Below, one piece after another: positions 63,441 to 64,000 of a stretch of 64,000 nucleotides of DNA (positions are counted from its first letter, which is position 1; each line of letters starts with the position of its first letter). The DNA comes from Utricularia gibba (lineage: Eukaryota; Streptophyta; Magnoliopsida; Lamiales; Lentibulariaceae). The notes beneath the pieces were generated by a model. The model worked only from the letters and a program-made list of their open reading frames with translations, was not told the origin of the DNA and ran no database searches. The translations under genes were made by a program, and so were the position numbers. Location: the NCBI GenBank assembly GCA_002189035.1, contig CM007992.1:3534001-3598000 (forward strand). Direction: 5' to 3'.

Positions 63441-64000
63441 ATGAAAATAATAACAGCATATCTAATATTCTGGGTTTTCATTTTTGGTGTTGAATGTGAG
63501 TTTTCGTTTTGAAGACGAGCACTGCGTCTATTATTATCCGATGCTTGCTGTAAAATGTGAATTTTCGTTGTGAATACAAACAAAGTGTCTATTATTACTC
63601 AGTGCTTGTTATAAAATAAAATTTCAACGAAGCATCGTTATTTATGCTATGCGGTGCTCGATTGAACTTATAAAATGATATAGAAAAATAAAATATATAA
63701 TAATTTATTTTAATTAACCAAAAGGGTATATTGGTAATTTCATATGAAAATTATTACAAACCCAATTTTAAACCCACGTACCAAACGTGTATTCATCTTA
63801 TATCCAAATAATTTAAACTCATCAAACAAACATGGATTACACCCTTTAAACCCATGAAATCGGGTTATCTAAACCCAAATAAACTAAACCTGGGTTTAGA
63901 TCAAACCTAACAACCAAACGCGCCCTTAATGATGAAATAAAAGGATAATTTATATGAAAGGATTATTGATATTGAGTTTCTAAGGGAGGGGGAAGGGTTC

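Larger units (their letters stand above)
63035..63925. mobile_element. Non-autonomous PIF/Harbinger-like DNA transposon
   Basis: The 891-bp element begins GGGCGCGTTTGGTTG and ends with the exact reverse complement, giving perfect 15-bp terminal inverted repeats. It is flanked by TTA on both sides (63032-63034 and 63926-63928), the 3-bp target duplication typical of PIF/Harbinger and Tourist elements. Beyond the perfect repeats, looser subterminal inverted similarity (GTTTAGAC, CATGTTTG) continues inward. No transposase frame is present. The inside contains a GAA-rich purine tract, a G run and a short tandem repeat. It is longer than most MITEs, so it may be a deletion derivative. Confidence 0.75.

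Overview
This window is nuclear DNA from a flowering plant. The genes are intron-rich with GT-AG junctions, gene-dense blocks alternate with AT-rich gaps, and the families include plant-only ones (COBRA-like, NAC, Dof, KANADI, IQD, YSL, sporopollenin-type acyl-CoA synthetase). I could not place the species or clade. About 21 protein genes fit in 64 kb, roughly one per 3 kb. No rRNA, tRNA, CRISPR array, bacterial operon or viral gene was seen.

Layout. 0-8 kb: a COBL4/IRX6-type COBRA-like gene (+), a DUF2039 zinc-binding gene (-) divergent from an FCP1/HAD-like gene (+), and an uncharacterised Cys-tailed protein (-). 8-17 kb: an ACOS5-type acyl-CoA synthetase (-) divergent from ribosomal protein eS19 (+), then UDP-glucose dehydrogenase (+) and a membrane-anchored ubiquitin-fold protein (+). 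17-28 kb: a GH85 ENGase (+) with a one-base frameshift, a NAC gene of the miR164 clade (-), a cycling Dof factor (-) and a small one-TM protein (+). 28-45 kb: alpha-tubulin (-), an IQD protein (-), a 30-exon VIH/PPIP5K inositol pyrophosphate kinase (-) with a second one-base frameshift, and a YSL7-like transporter (-). 45-64 kb: a second NAC gene (-), an aarF/ABC1 kinase (-), glutamate decarboxylase (+), a small conserved Cys/His protein (-), mitochondrial ribosomal protein mL41 (-), a KANADI/ATS-like GARP factor (-), then AT-rich DNA with a PIF/Harbinger-like non-autonomous transposon.

The genes do not form a pathway cluster. Several touch cell walls (COBL4, UGD, ACOS5 for pollen wall), but this looks like chance neighbourhood. 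Exon models were built by hand from splice sites, reading-frame phase and remembered family sequences; exon lengths were summed and close in frame for every multi-exon gene except the two with single-base gaps. Both gaps lie in runs of G, which points to assembly error before pseudogenes. I found no convincing undescribed system. The best leads are the two frameshifts, an eroded miR164 site, stop-free introns in tubulin and GAD, an in-frame duplication that creates two competing splice acceptors in COBL4, a palindromic promoter upstream of mL41, and the transposon.
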